32,542 bases of DNA from Chara braunii (GCA_003427395.1 BFEA01000003.1:9593230-9625771); one strand, 5' to 3'; positions 10,802-20,620 are shown, numbered from the stretch's first letter. The notes: generated by a model from the sequence alone, not told the origin. Made by a program: numbers and translations.

Positions 10802-11416
10802 GATGCCAGAACGACGCTGGCCGGAGCTGGGGCGTTGCCCTGTAACCTGTAAATAGCAGGANNNNNNNNNNNNNNNNNNNNNNNNNNNNNNNNNNNNNNN
10901 NNNNNNNNNNNNNNNNNNNNNNNNNNNNNNNNNNNNNNNNNNNNNNNNNNNNNNNNNNNNNNNNNNNNNNNNNNNNNNNNNNNNNNNNNNNNNNNNNNNN
11001 NNNNNNNNNNNNNNNNNNNNNNNNNNNNNNNNNNNNNNNNNNNNNNNNNNNNNNNNNNNNNNNNNNNNNNNNNNNNNNNNNNNNNNNNNNNNNNNNNNNN
11101 NNNNNNNNNNNNNNNNNNNNNNNNNNNNNNNNNNNNNNNNNNNNNNNNNNNNNNNNNNNNNNNNNNNNNNNNNNNNNNNNNNNNNNNNNNNNNNNNNNNN
11201 NNNNNNNNNNNNNNNNNNNNNNNNNNNNNNNNNNNNNNNNNNNNNNNNNNNNNNNNNNNNNNNNNNNNNNNNNNNNNNNNNNNNNNNNNNNNNNNNNNNN
11301 NNNNNNNNNNNNNNNNNNNNNNNNNNNNNNNNNNNNNNNNNNNNNNNNNNNNNNNNGATGCCAGAACGACGCTGGCCGGAGCTGGGGCGTTGCCCTGTAA
11401 CCTGTTAATAGCAGGA
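10802..11416. other. 495-base assembly gap flanked by the same 60 bp on both sides
   Basis: Undetermined bases run from 10862 to 11356. The 60 bp before the gap (10802-10861) and the 60 bp after it (11357-11416) match at all but one position (CTGTAAATAG versus CTGTTAATAG). Either the gap lies inside a tandem repeat, or two contig ends that should overlap were scaffolded apart. Confidence 0.95.
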
Positions 11417-11792
11417 GCGTGAGGCCTTGTAGAGAGATCTGGGGTTTGCTGAGGGTGGAAGGCAGTCTAGTAGTGAACCAGGGGGGGCTGAAATGAAGCG
11501 AGAAGAGATCAGCTATGGTTGACAATTAGTTAGGTTGGTTTTGTCTTTGAGGTACAGTGTCCTGATATAGGGAGGGCTGGGAGTTGTTCTAGGATTAGGA
11601 GGCCAGAATAGCTGATATAACATATTTTTCTTTAATTTTTCATATTTTGAATCATCATTCTCATTAACATCATTATCTAGGATATCATGGTCATCATTAG
11701 CGGTTTCTGTATGTTCATTCCGGGCAGACTGTGAGGACCCCGGCCTCAATCTTGTTATTGATAATATCAGCCTTGGGCACTGGGCCCGTTTG

Positions 11793-11823
<31 letters not shown>

Positions 11824-11860
11824 AGATGGTATTTTCAGAGAGGATGGTCTGTGCTGCCAC
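11417..11860. other. No gene recognised; 28-A tract
   Basis: This interval holds a run of 28 A at 11793-11820. The tract is in the plus orientation, so it is not the tail of the adjacent minus-strand LINE, whose tail would appear as T. Nothing else was recognised. Confidence 0.4.
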
Positions 11861-12481
11861 CTAAGAGATAAACCAGCAGGTAGCTCTTGGGCATCTGATT
11901 GAAATCGATATCCTGTTTTGAGAAGAGTATTCCGCGGTAGGCACTTTGGAGGGAGCTTCGCCAGGGGGCGTTATGATCCTGGACCGTCCATATCTGCATA
12001 CATCCACTTTCCAGTCTTGGATTGGGAGGGCCTGTATCACAATCCGGAAGGGTGAGGTACTATTACCTGATTTCTTCTGTTGTACCCGTACCTCATCCAT
12101 ACCTGCCGGTGAGAAAGGATGGGTGTCTTTGGTCTGATGAAGTCTTGAATGGCACATTGTCCATTCTGAGCCCAGTACTGAACCATCCTCATGAATCTCG
12201 TCGATTCCGAGGAATCGATCAGGTGATGAGGGGCATTTAAACCATTGGTGTTCCCTGTAGCCTGTAGTAGTCTTCATGATAGTGGATACCCAGTCAGTTG
12301 GGATGGCTTGGATCAGCTCCACCAGGTGCTTATCTATTCGATGCAGGCCCGCCAGGTGGTGTCGCAGATCTCTTGCAGACTCCCATGTGTTCTTCTCCAT
12401 GTCCCATAGATGACGAATGAGCCAGATGCCCAGCAGCATCCAGCCAAGTCCAAAATTTCCTGTGGCCTTGGCCACTGACAA
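11861..12481 (-). pseudogene. LINE ORF2 post-RT segment
   Basis: Open for 206 codons on the minus strand. The block HLWDMEKNTWESARDL / HRIDKHLVELIQAIPTDW aligns with DLWDHDIHDWKTKEHM / HRVEELFENLIEAIPLEW at about 6986-7110 in the first LINE. Further on DEVRVQQKKSG matches the YRVRV-EEKG region near 7310. The homology fades before the zf-RVT domain. The frame is open for a long way but is isolated from a functional RT, so it is a fragment, not a gene. Confidence 0.8.
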
Positions 12482-13151
12482 AGGAAGTCCAGCCCCATTT
12501 CTGAGGGCCCAGTTTTCGAAAAGACAAGAGTTCAGGATTTGGTCTTTGGTTGTCGGTTCTTCTAAGAGTTAGGGGAGCATTTGGCCTAAGTATGGCTGAT
12601 GGGTTTCGAGGTGAACGGGCGCATTAGGAGGGCGTACCAGACTGCGTCAGGATCAGACAAGTTCCATTCCTTTGCTAGAAGATACTCATACTGTGCAAGA
12701 GGGATCCAAGGTTGGCGTTCTGTGGCCGTGAGGGCCCTGACTGGCCATTTGGCTAGTAGGGCTCTATTTTGTGCAGGGGGGTCGAGAATTCCCAGGCCCC
12801 TGGCTTGATGTTTCTCTGTAATTTTTGGTCCAGCTCACTTGCTGAGTGCAGATGTGAGCTCACTTGCTGAGTGCAGATGTGGTCTCTGAGTCGCCTTTCC
12901 ACAATAATCTAATTAGTAGTCTTTGGATGCTCCTGGCTGATGCAGGGGGGAGGGCGTGAATGGATAGATTATACCAGATTTTTGGAGGAGATGATTGTGT
13001 TTATGACCATAGCTCTACCAAAGAGGGATAGGAAGCGGGTTTTGGACCATGTGGAGCAAGCATCTCTTATTTTATTCTCGATGATAGTAGCTTCTGTGGC
13101 TGAGGGGTCTGAGAAGGAGACTTGAATGCCTAGGTAGCGTTCAGTATCAGA
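12482..13151 (-). pseudogene. LINE ORF2 middle part, many frameshifts and stops
   Basis: Minus-strand translation in shifting frames gives LINE-like blocks such as RFLSLFGRAMVINTII (compare LFGRALVINNVI in the first LINE). Between them are several stops and a 25-bp tandem duplication at 12832-12881. No continuous frame remains. The identity is supported by flanking LINE blocks on both sides in the same orientation. Confidence 0.7.
12832..12881. repeat. Exact 25-bp tandem duplication in the LINE
   Basis: The unit AGCTCACTTGCTGAGTGCAG plus ATGTG occurs twice, at 12832-12856 and 12857-12881, without a mismatch. Because 25 is not a multiple of three, it shifts the LINE frame. The lack of any mismatch suggests a recent event compared with the decay around it. 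Confidence 0.9.
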
Positions 13152-13640
13152 TCACGATTTAACAGGGATACCCACCTCCAGTGCAAGTGGCTGTCCATGG
13201 GGGGTCAGGGCTACTGATTTCTGCCAACTGACTCGCATTTTGGAGGCAGTCTCATATGTGGATAAACACTGTTCTAAAGCTGTGAGAGAGGTAATTGGAT
13301 TTTCTGAAATAGCAGAAAAATCTTCAGCGAGGGCTGATACTTTGATGGAGAGGGTGGGAGAGAGTTGTAAGCCATTGTAGTCGGGGTGGGATCTCACAAT
13401 GTTTAGTAGTACCTCTGGTTGAATCACGAATAGGGAAGGGGGCACCGGGCACCCCTGGCGTAGTGATCGGGTGAATTTGAAGACCGAGGATGGATGACCG
13501 TTAATGAGGACCCTACCGGAGGAGGAACCATATAGTGCTTTCATGAACTTCCTGAAGTTCTGGCCAATACCGATTCTCCAAAGGGTAGCTTGAACGAAGT
13601 CCCAGTTTACCGGTGGGGCTTTCCTCTTTCAAACGCCCTC
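13152..13640 (-). pseudogene. LINE reverse transcriptase fragment with altered catalytic motif
   Basis: The translation contains VNWDFVQATLWRIGIG before the open segment at 13544, then MKALYGSSSGRVLINGHPS, motif B SLRQGCPVPPSLFV, and a motif C that reads ALAEDFSAI. The normal F/Y-A-D-D has become L-A-E-D: the first catalytic Asp is Glu and the aromatic residue is Leu, so activity is unlikely. The open segment stops at 13152. Family assignment is firm; the truncated start just after motif A is inferred from alignment to the LINE at 5700-5760. Confidence 0.85.
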
Positions 13641-13646
13641 CCCAGG

Positions 13647-13842
13647 TTCTTTTTTTGTCTTTTTTTAATAAAGAAAGGGCGATAGCCTTGAGATGTGATC
13701 ATCTATTCATAGAACTAGAAAGTGGAAAAAAAAAACGGGCCTAGGGTAATTCAGACTCTACATCCAGTGGAGCTCGAACGCAGGTCTGTATCACAGCAGC
13801 TCTGGGGTGGACCAACTGCGCTAGTCCAGCGGCTGGTAGCGC
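13647..13842 (-). mobile_element. tRNA-derived SINE, minus strand
   Basis: On the minus strand the head contains an A-box-like TAGCGCAGTTGGT (13811-13823) and a B-box-like GACCTGCGTTCGAGCTCC (13769-13786), spaced as in a tRNA gene. These are the internal RNA polymerase III promoter. The tRNA-like head is followed by an unrelated body and an A-rich 3' tail (13647-13678 reads as T-rich on plus). It is not a functional tRNA because the acceptor and anticodon arms do not pair well. SINEs borrow LINE machinery, and here the tail lies directly against a LINE fragment. Confidence 0.65.
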
Positions 13843-13852
13843 CCCCCCCTTT

Positions 13853-13998
13853 TGCCGTTCTTTTCTTAGGGCGACAGCCTTGAGATGTCATCTTCAAACT
13901 GACCCACTCCAGCTGAATTTCAGATGTATTTACTCAAATGAGTTGATTCAGACTCGAACTGAGGTCTGTATTTCAGCAGTTCATGGGTGTACAACTGA
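13853..13998 (-). mobile_element. Second, 5'-eroded SINE copy next to the first
   Basis: It shares with the neighbouring copy the tail-side block GGGCGA(C/T)AGCCTTGAGATGT (13869-13888) and a B-box-like GACCTCAGTTCGAGTC (13951-13966, minus strand). The A-box side is reduced to a GTTGTAC-like remnant near 13989-13998. Same orientation, end to end with the first copy, diverged in the middle. Confidence 0.6.
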
Positions 13999-14008
13999 GG
14001 GCATACTC

Positions 14009-14438
14009 AGGGCAGGCTCACACTGCACGAGCAAATCCGCATATAATCCCCAAAATCCCCAAAAAAGAGTGTCGAGGGATAGTCACACCAGGATCTCATT
14101 TCCCCAAACTACTTATTTGTGACCCCATTTGTCAGCGGCCTGAGGGGCCGCGGGGGTTGGGAATGTGCGGTAACCTGGGAGGTTATCGCAAATTCCCTTT
14201 CTTGTTTGGAATCAACCTGCGGAAATGGAAAGAAATTCGAAGACAAAGATATTGCCAGGAAATGCGATCTCGCAGTGTGACTGGAGCAGTCGAAGAGGAC
14301 CCAAAATCTAGGCGGCGGCAACCTTGTCTATTGCAAAATGGGGAAGCAGTGTGACCGGTCCAGCCACTATTTTCCCAAATCGGGCATCCCATTTTTTTAA
14401 GAAAATACGATTTTGGGTACGCAGTGTGAGCGTGCCCT
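14009..14438. mobile_element. 430-bp element with 18-bp terminal inverted repeats (MITE-like)
   Basis: AGGGCAGGCTCACACTGC (14009-14026) and the reverse complement of 14421-14438 differ at one base. The motif GCAGTGTGA also occurs internally at 14272 and 14347. There is no coding capacity for a transposase. I found no matching target-site duplication, so the exact ends are uncertain. A related terminus (GAGGGCATACTCACACG on minus) appears near 15085-15104. The inner part holds a diverged copy (about 14103-14160) of the 127-bp unit repeated just downstream. Confidence 0.5.
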
Positions 14439-14492
14439 CACACGGGGACCTGATGACCTTAAATCCCAAAAATTGAGGCAGTTTTCTGGTCA

Positions 14493-14746
14493 CATTGGAG
14501 CGGCCCGTTACCCAAACGTACTTTTTGGTGACCCGTTTGTCAGCAGCCTGCGTGGCCGCGGGAGGACCCTTTTTGAGACCACCTCCAGAGGTGGTCTCAA
14601 ATTACCTTTTTGATTTTTTCATTGGAGAGGCCCGCTACCCGAATGTACTTTTTGGTGACCCTTTTGTCAGCAGCCTGCGTGGCCGCGGGAGGACCCTTGT
14701 TGAGACCACCTCCAGAGGTGGTCTCAAATCACCTTTTCGATATTTT
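14493..14746. repeat. Two tandem copies of a ~127-bp unit, each with a strong hairpin
   Basis: Units at 14493-14618 and 14619-14746 are nearly identical. They share GGTGACCC(G/T)TTTGTCAGC and GTGGCCGCGGGAGGACCC. Each unit ends in an inverted repeat: arms of 14 bp at 14572-14585/14588-14601 and of 13 bp at 14700-14712/14715-14727, with only a CA dinucleotide between arms. A third, diverged copy lacking the hairpin lies at about 14103-14160. Confidence 0.85.
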
Positions 14747-15526
14747 TCTTTCTCCATAAAAAACCTACAGCAATAAATAAAATTCCCATGAAAATACCAC
14801 TCGATTGAGTCCCCAAAAAATTAATTTCATAACCGGTCAAAATTTTGGCTAATTCTTCAAATTGGTCACTCCCCGTGCGTGTTTTTCAGCATTCGAAGGG
14901 AAAAAAAAAAAACTCTATATATTTTTGGGTGTAACCAGTGCGACTACGTGCAGTTCTGTGACACACAAATGTCAGGGCCGCAACTCCGTCCTTTGTGGAC
15001 ACACAACTCGTGTGTGACCGCACGGGCACCCAAGGGCACAAATACATGGTACCAAACGCCCCAGATATTTGTTACTTTAGGTCCGCGTGTGAGTATGCCC
15101 TCTTTCCTCCTTATTTTTCCTCTGTCCTCCTTCCTTGTCGTTCCCGTTCTTATATCTCTCCTCCTCCTCGCTCCACCGTTCGACCTCTACAGAATTGGAA
15201 CTCGTGACCCTCAACTTACCAGGTTGAATCTTTGAACGGAGGGGTTAACCGATATTGAAACAATGGCTTCCCGGGGAGCGGAGGGATTTCAAGGGATGAA
15301 AACCACTTTTCGGGAGTGTTTGCGCATTCACCCCCTTTGGGGAGAAGGAAGGCTGCTCATCACTTGTTTCCTTTGAGGGGAGGGCGGGGGGAGAGCGGAA
15401 TGCAGAGGGGAGGGGAGGGGGGAAGGGGGTTGCGGGATGCTAAGAGGCCTCCTCCCTTGACTCCATTTCACAAGGGTTCCCTGGGACATGCTTGGGCACA
15501 ATGGCTGATTCGATTGGATTCACAGA
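14747..15526. other. No gene recognised
   Basis: Mixed sequence with a C/T-rich patch (15104-15180) and a G-rich patch (15360-15430). The only structured piece is a tRNA-like stretch at 15191-15256, listed separately. Confidence 0.35.
15191..15256 (-). other. Weak tRNA-like (SINE head) remnant
   Basis: On the minus strand CGGTTAACCCC (A-box-like) is followed by GGGTCACGAGTTCCAATTC (B-box-like). The B-box has a mismatch at the usual GTTCGA core. No A-rich tail or body was recognised. Confidence 0.25.
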
Positions 15527-16833
15527 GGTGTTACGATCCTGGTCGTCCCAAAGTGCAAATTTACGATGAAAGACAATGCCACCCAATTGCGACAGAAATG
15601 AAAGCACTTGCAAAGAGATAGACACCAAAGAAGAGAGAAAGAAGAAGAAGAAGAAGAAGAAGAAGAAGAAGAAGAAGATGTACACCGGCAAGACCAATGA
15701 CAAATCCCTCTTCTCTCTCCACCTTCCTCCTCCTCCTTCACTTCGCCAATCTTATTCTTCTTCCAATAATAATAATAACAATGAGTGGATGAACCAGAAT
15801 CAATATCCGAAGGTCCTTCTTACTGCTGACACCACAACAGGTCCACCATAGCCATGACTTCCCCTCTTCTTCCTCCTCTCACATGCCTAGGCTATGGCAA
15901 ACTACTTAGGGCTCTGCTCTCCTGTGCAAAGGACAACGCAAAGCAGCTATGTCGCTGCACTCCTGTCCAAAGGACAACCCAAAGCAGCTATGCCGCTGCT
16001 CACTAAGCCGCCATGCCTGACTCTGCCTCCAGCTTCCTTGGTGTGGCACTACCCCAACTGGGGCCTTCCAGATGCAGCACCCAACAAGGTGATGAAGATG
16101 GTGTCCACCATAGCCAGGAAGGTACCTCACCAATCTCCTCCCTCGCCCCTTTCTTCCTCCTCAGGATGGGCTGCTTGCCATAGCCAGGCTGAGCGCCCAG
16201 CTGCTCTTCTCCTCCAGGCAGCGCTTCCCAAGTCCAGCGCTTGGCTCCAGCAGCATGTCGCCAATCCTTGCATACTGCAAATGAGGAGGAGCTGCTTGCT
16301 CCTCCCAAAGATATAGTGGCCTACTGGCCTCTTGGGCAGTGACTTCCTAGGCCGAGCAGCCTCCCAGCAACCGGTACCTCCTCTCTTTCGGAGGGAAACA
16401 TTATTGCGGGCTCTGCTATCGTCTGGACAGGCCCTAGACTCAGGCTACTTGGACCCGTACCGGCCTACCTCTAACCTACCGCTACTGGGCCTCTAAAATG
16501 CCAACTTTGTCTTCCTCTGCTCAACCTCCAGTACCCGACACTTCTACCACTACTTGAGTGGTACCGGCCTACCTGCTACTTGAGTGTTTTTCCCGCTGTT
16601 CTAAGTGTCACGGGCCTACCCCCGCTACATGAGTGTTTTCCCCACCGCAACCCTCAAAGTCATGGCCACAGGTAAGTACCGGCCCTGCGGGGCCTTTCAA
16701 CTAACAAGTACGCTTGGGGGTGACACACACACTCAGGCCGACAAGCACTCAGACAGGCATGCAAAGCAGCAGGCACGCACACACACATACAGACTTGGAA
16801 ATCACAGCAGAATGCGGGAATCTCAGCAAGGCA
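15527..16833 (+). repeat. Unclassified 1.3-kb repeat, copy A
   Basis: The whole stretch is matched by an inverted copy at 28208-29448. Shared landmarks in order are GTTA(C/T)GATCCTGG, a GAA/AAG run (15640-15678 here), ATGTACACC, GTCCACCATAGCCATG, a block around CCAAAGCAGCTATG, AACCGGTACCTCCTC(T/C)CTTTC, and GGCCACAGGT(A/G)AGTACCGGCCCT. The last resembles a splice donor (CAG|GTAAGT) and is kept in both copies. Weak open frames (15894-16316) are not conserved in phase between the copies. There is no RT, transposase or clear terminal repeat. It may be a non-autonomous element or a captured gene segment; the class is unknown. Confidence 0.8.
15640..15678. repeat. AAG trinucleotide run
   Basis: About 13 AAG units. 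The inverted partner repeat has a GAA/AAG run at the same internal position (about 29308-29346), so the run was present in the ancestor and varies in length. Confidence 0.9.
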
Positions 16834-17383
16834 TAGGGGGTATCCTTCGCAATCCCCCTTTCGGATGCTGCCAAAGGAAGATGTGGAGAGGTTGCAATGC
16901 CGGATGGAGCTGTTTGCATGAATTACCAGTACCCAGAGAACAAACAGCTTTCAGGGAAAGCTGGGAGAGATGAAGAGAGGGAGAGGAAGGGCTAGGGCGA
17001 GGGTGAGGGCGGGGGGGTGATGGTTGGGCGTGGCACGTGGGATGTGTGTGGGGGATAGCGGACTAAGTCTTAGGCCTGGACCCCACTGCATGGTGGCTGG
17101 AAAATGGAACACTGTTCGTTTTTTGGCCGGTAATGCAGGCATAACTCGAGGGAAATGCATTCACCATCAAGAAAGAAGGGCCCACGTTTAAGGAGGGAGA
17201 TTGGTTTCGAGGGCGGGAGTTGGGGGGGGGCAGGTAGGTTGGGTGCATGAGGTGAGTGCAGATATGGTGCTCCTAGAGAGTAGTTTTAGCATCACGAAAG
17301 GAGGAAGGTTGGCAAGGGTTGACCGTTGGGGGAGGGGGCTCTTGTGGGTGAAAAAAGGAGACGCGGGTAAAGGAGGGCTGAAA
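16834..17383. other. No gene recognised; G-rich
   Basis: Contains GA-rich and poly-G stretches (16975-17020, 17195-17235). No coding signature and no repeat partner in the window were noticed. Confidence 0.35.
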
Positions 17384-17550
17384 ATTCACCGTTTTCGCCG
17401 ACAGTTTCGGTGCGAAATTCAGCGAAAATTTCAAGAACAAACTATATGGGCCCATAGTGCAAACATCAGAAAGACAAACAGGCCAAGGAAAACGGAAAAG
17501 AGGAACACAAAAACACTACAAAAACCTAGCACAAAACCACTCTCCGATTT
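17384..17550. repeat. Diverged relative of the 31.7-32.4 kb AT-rich repeat
   Basis: CAGTTTCGGTG, AAATTCAGCGAA and GAACAAACTATATG occur here and also in the repeat block at 31679-32384. That block carries CAGTTTCGGTGAAAAATTCG, AATTCAGCGAA and GAACAAACTATGTACGG. The match is patchy. Confidence 0.4.
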
Positions 17551-19711
17551 CAAATGAAGTGTTCGACGAATGCAAAAGAAGAGGTCTCCAGAGTCAGGGT
17601 ATTAGGGGAGACAGACGATTGCAATGGGCGGTCATCTATACTGACACAAGAATCGAGGAGGTTCTCTTTTGACCCACAAGACTGTAAGTGGACTAGAGGC
17701 ACCCTAAAGGATTTAGGGCCTCATTCCACACCACTTGAGTTTCAAGGAAGCACCATTCCACCGCTGCCTAATGACATCGTGAATGTTTTCACATTTTCAG
17801 TTTCAAGAGCTTGCCCTCGAAACTCAAGGGAGGTCCGGGGCAAAACCACCCTTGAACTCAAGAGAGCTCTGAGAGCTCTGAGAGGTGACTTGAGTTTCAA
17901 TGGCAGAAACTTGCCACACTGCTCACCAAACGGACAGGGGCTTGGCACATCACTCACAAATTTAAACCAAAAATTCTCCACGTGCAGCGGTTTCACTGGT
18001 CTGTGACGAACCACTTTCTGCAACGCGCGATTTTCTGCGCGGTTGCAATGAGGGGTCCTAAGCTGGGAAGATTGGGCCAATTTCGGGAGATTGGGATCGG
18101 TGGAGAATTGCATCAGTATCCTCGCAATTTGGTCCTTTTTCATCGTTTCTTTTTCGAATGGCCGGGCACGGGGTCAGGTGTGTCTTGGGACGGCCAGTTG
18201 ATTGATTGGTCGGATGGTTGTCTGGCGCGACGCCACGCGCGCGCGCAATTAATAAATGTTGACGTTGTTTCTTTCGGTTCGATTTCGATCTTTTGGGCGC
18301 GAATATCGCGCGGGAAATTGCTTCATTCTTTTTGAATTTCCTTTTAAATCTTTTTCGAATTTTGTCGAGCCCCCTATGGCTCTCGGAATTTCGGACTTTC
18401 CTTCTGGAATTCGTGCTTCTTTTTGCTTTTTTACAGAAGAATTTAGGAATTTAGTAATTAGGATTTTTCCTGCCGCGCGGCGCCTTTTGTCTACGCGCTT
18501 CTTCATGCGGCCGCAACGGTACTCTGATTAGTGGGCGCCCTTAATCGTGTGTGTAACTGTAATTTTGGGTGGGCGCCATTGTAACTGTATCTTTCTTCTT
18601 GCACTTCGTCTCTCCCGCCCTCCCTCTCTTTCTTTTGCTGAAATTTTGTAAGTCGCGGCTTGCATGCTCGGATCAATGCGTGGAGAAGGGTTACGTCCCC
18701 CACGCTGCGGCCGATCATGCAGAACACAGGCGTTCCCTCTCTAATCCTCACTCTAAGTCCTGGTAATTCCGTGTTCTTTGCGCATGCATACACGCTATAA
18801 ATTTCGGCTGCGCGATTAGTCAGCTCTCTTAACCCGTTGTTGGAAGCTCGGGGTTGCGCGATCAGGAAGGGTCGGCACACGAGCGAAGTAAGAGGTGAGT
18901 AGAGTAGGAGTTGGGCGACCTGACGGGCTGGTGCCGAACGCACGGGATTGACGTAAGCCACGACGGACTGTGGGCACGGGCGAATCCGACGGGTGCGGGA
19001 GGACTAAGCGGGGTGACAACTTCGTGGGTTGGTGCGTGACGACGGACTGTCCGCATCGGAGAGAAAGAAAGAGAGGAGAAAGTTGAGGTCGATGGACGCG
19101 GATTTGCTGTTTTCTTGTCTCTTCCCCCTCTTCACCTGTGTACATACATTTTGATTACGGCTCTGGGCGGTTTGCCCGTTCTTATTTTCGTTTCGGCTTT
19201 TTAAAATCTGAGCTTGGGTTTTTGCTCACACTTGTCCTTGCGATGTCCGTCTTGCTTGCATTATGTGTATGATTGTCAAATGTATGGATGTATGGATGAT
19301 AGGACTGCTTGTCTATCTTTTTGCTGAGAATCCTTGTCCTTGCGTTATGTTTGTGTCGAATCTTTGCCTGCACCTGATGTCGCTGTAGATGGGATAAGAA
19401 TCTGGCCCCGATAGTGGTTTTGTTCTCGTTTTTGCTTATCCCGCGATGGGGGTTGCGATATGATTGCATCTTGCATAATCGACGATCCGAAGTCTGGTCC
19501 TGCAAACGCCGCGCGAGAACACGTGTAAACGCGATCCGAGTCGCGCCCTTACACGCATTCCCGTGCTTCGATTCGCTCACCCAAAAAGGATTCGCGGCGG
19601 AACCATCATCCCGTACGAGCACGCTGAGGCGCCACTGAGTCTGCCTGCCCTACACGTGCTCGTGCGCGGTGACGATATCCCGACCCGCGCTATCCCACCG
19701 ACGATGATACC
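17551..19711. other. Long stretch without a recognised gene
   Basis: 17700-17880 has repeated CTTGAGTTTCAA and GAGAGCTCTGA words. TTCCACACCACTTGA at 17725-17740 reappears inverted near 20457-20470. 18200-18500 is rich in CpG with alternating CG. A TATAAAT at 18796-18802 could be a core promoter, and GAGGTGAGTAG near 18892 resembles a splice donor, but nothing downstream confirms a transcript. Coding signal is absent in all frames to my eye. Confidence 0.3.
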
Positions 19712-20203
19712 ATGACGCGATCTTGGGGCTCAGACTCATCCTATGACCCGGACTATTTCACCCCTATAATAAACGAGCTCATAAGGACACGATACCCCTG
19801 TCACACGGAGAATCGGCTATGTCCGCGGGAATTCCATTGTGCCACCTCTAGCGACCCTCGGTGCTCCGATTTCCCTTCTCCCGACCACACCTACTACTTC
19901 ACCCACCCGGGATTCGTTGAGATCACCACCAGTTTCCCTCCTTTCCGCCTCCTTCTCCCGTATCATCAACTCAGTGTCGTTCCGTGGCCGGCCATGGCCC
20001 CCTATTGGCCCAATACNTTTTGCGTGAACTGCCGACGTAGCGACGCACAGAGAACTCCGGAGTTCCGAAGGCCCAACCCAGGTACGCGGCGGCCTGCGCC
20101 ACGTGGCGGCCCCCGACGGCCTAACTTTTCGGGACCATCTCCACCACGGAGGAATTTTCCCGTAACCTGTCACCCGCAGTGTCCCGGCCCCTTCGGACTG
20201 TGA
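19712..20203 (+). CDS. Hypothetical open frame of 163 codons, weak
   Basis: I do not recognise this protein. It starts with an acidic/aromatic N-terminus (DSSYDPDYFTP). The middle has several Cys (TRYPCH, NRLCPREFHC, FCVNCRR) and the C-terminal part is Pro/Arg/Gly-rich. There are no membrane segments or known catalytic motifs. One base near 20017 is undetermined. An opposite-strand frame of 245 codons overlaps it (19817-20554), so openness may reflect the high GC content here. It might be a leader region of a retroelement or chance. The start is the first ATG of the frame; no Kozak-like context decides it. Confidence 0.2.
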   Translation: MTRSWGSDSSYDPDYFTPIINELIRTRYPCHTENRLCPREFHCATSSDPRCSDFPSPDHTYYFTHPGFVEITTSFPPFRLLLPYHQLSVVPWPAMAPYWPNXFCVNCRRSDAQRTPEFRRPNPGTRRPAPRGGPRRPNFSGPSPPRRNFPVTCHPQCPGPFGL

Positions 20204-20584
20204 GACCCTTGCGTGCGCACCCCTCGTTCGCCTAATTGCATTCATACCCTTAAGACTCCCCCACTTCCCCCAAAAATCCTTGGCACACCCCTTTTCGCAC
20301 TTCCAGGCCCACACTCCACTCCGATCAGGAAGTCGCACTGGGCGTGAGGTTAGGGCGTCACAGGTCACTTCAAGAAACTGTGGAACAAGAAAACGAGCTA
20401 GGGAACAGTAATAGGGTTTTTTCCATTTAGGGCGCCCTTGAAACTCGAGGGTTTTCAAGTGGTGTGGAACGAGACTCTCAACTGTGAAGTCTGCATATCG
20501 CGTAATCTTCCAAGAAAAAAAAACAGTTGGAGACCAATGAAAGATTGGCCACACCTATAAAAGAATTGGAGTGGACAAGCATCC
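20204..20584. other. No gene recognised
   Basis: Contains TATAAAAG at 20556-20563 with a CCAAT 20 bp upstream, but the sequence right after it is LINE-derived, so a promoter call is not justified. Confidence 0.3.
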
Positions 20585-20620
20585 CGGAAATGAACTTCGT
20601 AAAAATTGTAAAGCCAAACC

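Larger units (their letters stand above)
11861..13640 (-). mobile_element. Second LINE copy, minus strand, truncated at both ends
   Basis: Read on the minus strand from 13640 down, it begins just before RT motif B and ends before the zf-RVT domain, so both the endonuclease and the zinc finger are missing. Its right edge meets the A-rich tail of a SINE (13647 onward). Its left edge near 11870 has no recognisable boundary. It is clearly diverged from the LINE at 558-8355 (different residues around motif B), so it belongs to another subfamily. Confidence 0.85.

Noticed and set aside
10671-11525. 284-codon minus-strand frame
   Set aside because: Most of its length is the 495-base gap; the two real ends are the duplicated gap-flanking sequence.
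11793-11820. Poly-A tail of the minus-strand LINE
   Set aside because: Wrong orientation: the tail of a minus-strand LINE would appear as T on this strand.
13764-13840. A functional tRNA gene on the minus strand
   Set aside because: A- and B-box words are good but the acceptor and anticodon stems do not pair and an A-rich tail follows, so a SINE is the better explanation.
15529-16833. 1.3-kb repeat as a solo LTR because it begins TGTTA
   Set aside because: No CA end, no matching 5-bp target duplication at either copy, and no adjacent primer-binding site or polypurine tract seen.
19817-20554. 245-codon minus-strand frame opposite the hypothetical frame at 19712
   Set aside because: No motif, GC-rich, overlaps another weak frame; neither has evidence that favours coding.
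20556-20563. TATAAAAG with CCAAT upstream and AATAAA words downstream, suggesting an LTR or promoter
   Set aside because: The sequence just after it matches LINE coding blocks, and the AATAAA lies inside the duplicated unit; no TG/CA ends or primer-binding site.
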